Part shown: positions 6,926 to 7,422 of the stretch, piece by piece
Layout: each line of letters starts with the position of its first letter
Position numbering within the stretch: position 1 is the first letter of the stretch
From: Comamonas sp.
GTDB taxonomy: Bacteria > Pseudomonadota > Gammaproteobacteria > Burkholderiales > Burkholderiaceae_C
Direction: 5' to 3'
DNA length: 7,422 nucleotides
Assembly (NCBI GenBank): GCA_018384835.1
Contig: JAHAYB010000223.1
Span: 1 to 7,422 of the forward strand
Position numbers and translations under genes: made by a program
The notes under the pieces: generated by a model
Databases searched by the model: none
Told to the model about the DNA's origin: nothing
What the model saw: the letters and a program-made list of their open reading frames with translations, nothing else

Positions 6926-7422
6926 ATGGCAAAGGTTTTTCTGGGAAATACAGATTCTCATTATATTGTTGCAAACAACAATACACAAATATATGGTGCT
7001 GAAGGCAATCAGGTGGTCACTGTTTTCCCGGGGGTTACATCGCTAACAGTTGACCAAAATATTGAATCGGTTATTTTTAGAGATGGTTTAGAAAACTATA
7101 AATTTCAAAGTGCGGGTGCTACCTTAAACGTCTATGACAGCACTGGGCGGATTCTAGTGGCAGAAATTCCACTACAAATGGATGCTGATGGTACAGGACT
7201 TAGTTTTAATGGTGTATTTTTTGAAGCCAAACTACAAACGACAGGTGCTAATCTTGGCCAAATTACTATTGGAAATAAGGTTGTTAGTAGCACCGCACCA
7301 GCAGACATAGAAACTCCAACACCGGAGCCAGAGCCAGAGCCAGAGCCAGAGCCACAGCCAGAGCCAAAGGCAGAGACACAGCCACACGCAGAGACAAATA
7401 CAAAGCAAAATAAAAATATACA
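6926..7422 (+). CDS. N-terminal part of a putative large secreted or surface protein (3' end beyond window)
   Basis: The frame is open for 165 codons to the window edge with no stop, so the gene is cut off by the window. Residues 1-120 form a beta-rich, Gly/Asn/Asp-rich module without a signal peptide. Landmarks are ANNNTQIYGAEGNQVVTVF (16-34), TVDQNIESVIF (41-51), LNVYD (67-71), DADGTGLSF (86-94) and LGQITIGNKVV (110-120). From memory, this order (YG.EGN..VTV, VDQNIE.V.F, Y.FQ..G..LNVYD, DADGT.LSF) resembles N-termini of long RTX- or cadherin-like proteins secreted by type I systems; this has not been checked by search. A Pro-Glu repeat (134-147) and a Lys/Thr/Asn/Gln-rich linker follow, as expected between an N-terminal module and downstream repeats. 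No calcium-binding nonapeptides are visible yet. Base composition is far more A+T-rich than the other genes, suggesting transfer or a distinct codon regime. No function can be assigned. Confidence 0.82.
   Translation, partial: MAKVFLGNTDSHYIVANNNTQIYGAEGNQVVTVFPGVTSLTVDQNIESVIFRDGLENYKFQSAGATLNVYDSTGRILVAEIPLQMDADGTGLSFNGVFFEAKLQTTGANLGQITIGNKVVSSTAPADIETPTPEPEPEPEPEPQPEPKAETQPHAETNTKQNKNI
7325..7366 (+). repeat. GAGCCA hexamer tandem repeat encoding Pro-Glu
   Basis: There are five perfect GAGCCA units at 7325-7354, a variant CAGCCA at 7355-7360, then another GAGCCA at 7361-7366. The unit is two codons long, so gain or loss of copies changes the length of the (Glu-Pro)n linker at residues 134-147 without shifting frame. 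Less regular derivatives (AAGGCA, GAGACA, CAGCCA, CACGCA, GAGACA) continue to about 7396, as if an older array has drifted. Confidence 0.95.

Overview
The window reads as chromosomal DNA of a betaproteobacterium, most likely Burkholderiales (Comamonadaceae-like). This is inferred from the G+C-rich coding sequence over most of the window and from the character of the Dxs, IspA, RmuC and YejA-like proteins. No species can be named from the sequence alone.

Layout: positions 1-144 are non-coding and hold stem-loops just past the end of dxs. Positions 145-6714 carry four genes, all on the minus strand. In order of transcription they are a YejA-like periplasmic peptide-binding protein (6714-4879), rmuC (4823-3138), ispA (3034-2120) and dxs (2043-145). 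The gaps are 55, 103 and 76 bases, so co-transcription is possible but not shown. ispA and dxs form the functional core: Dxs makes 1-deoxy-D-xylulose 5-phosphate, the entry to the MEP isoprenoid pathway, and IspA condenses the resulting C5 units into farnesyl diphosphate. RmuC (genome stability) and the solute-binding protein (peptide uptake) have no obvious metabolic link to them. The xseB gene often found ahead of ispA-dxs in Burkholderiales is not here.

Positions 6715-6925 are an intergenic stretch between divergent genes. Its right half is very A+T-rich and contains a tandem heptamer with a matching inverted copy. At 6926 a plus-strand gene starts behind a clear ribosome-binding site and runs off the window end. 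It is much lower in G+C than the rest. It encodes a signal-peptide-less N-terminal beta-rich module followed by a Pro-Glu repeat, which looks like the start of a large secreted or surface protein, possibly a type I secretion substrate. This right edge is the least ordinary part of the window. The left 6.7 kb is conventional housekeeping sequence.
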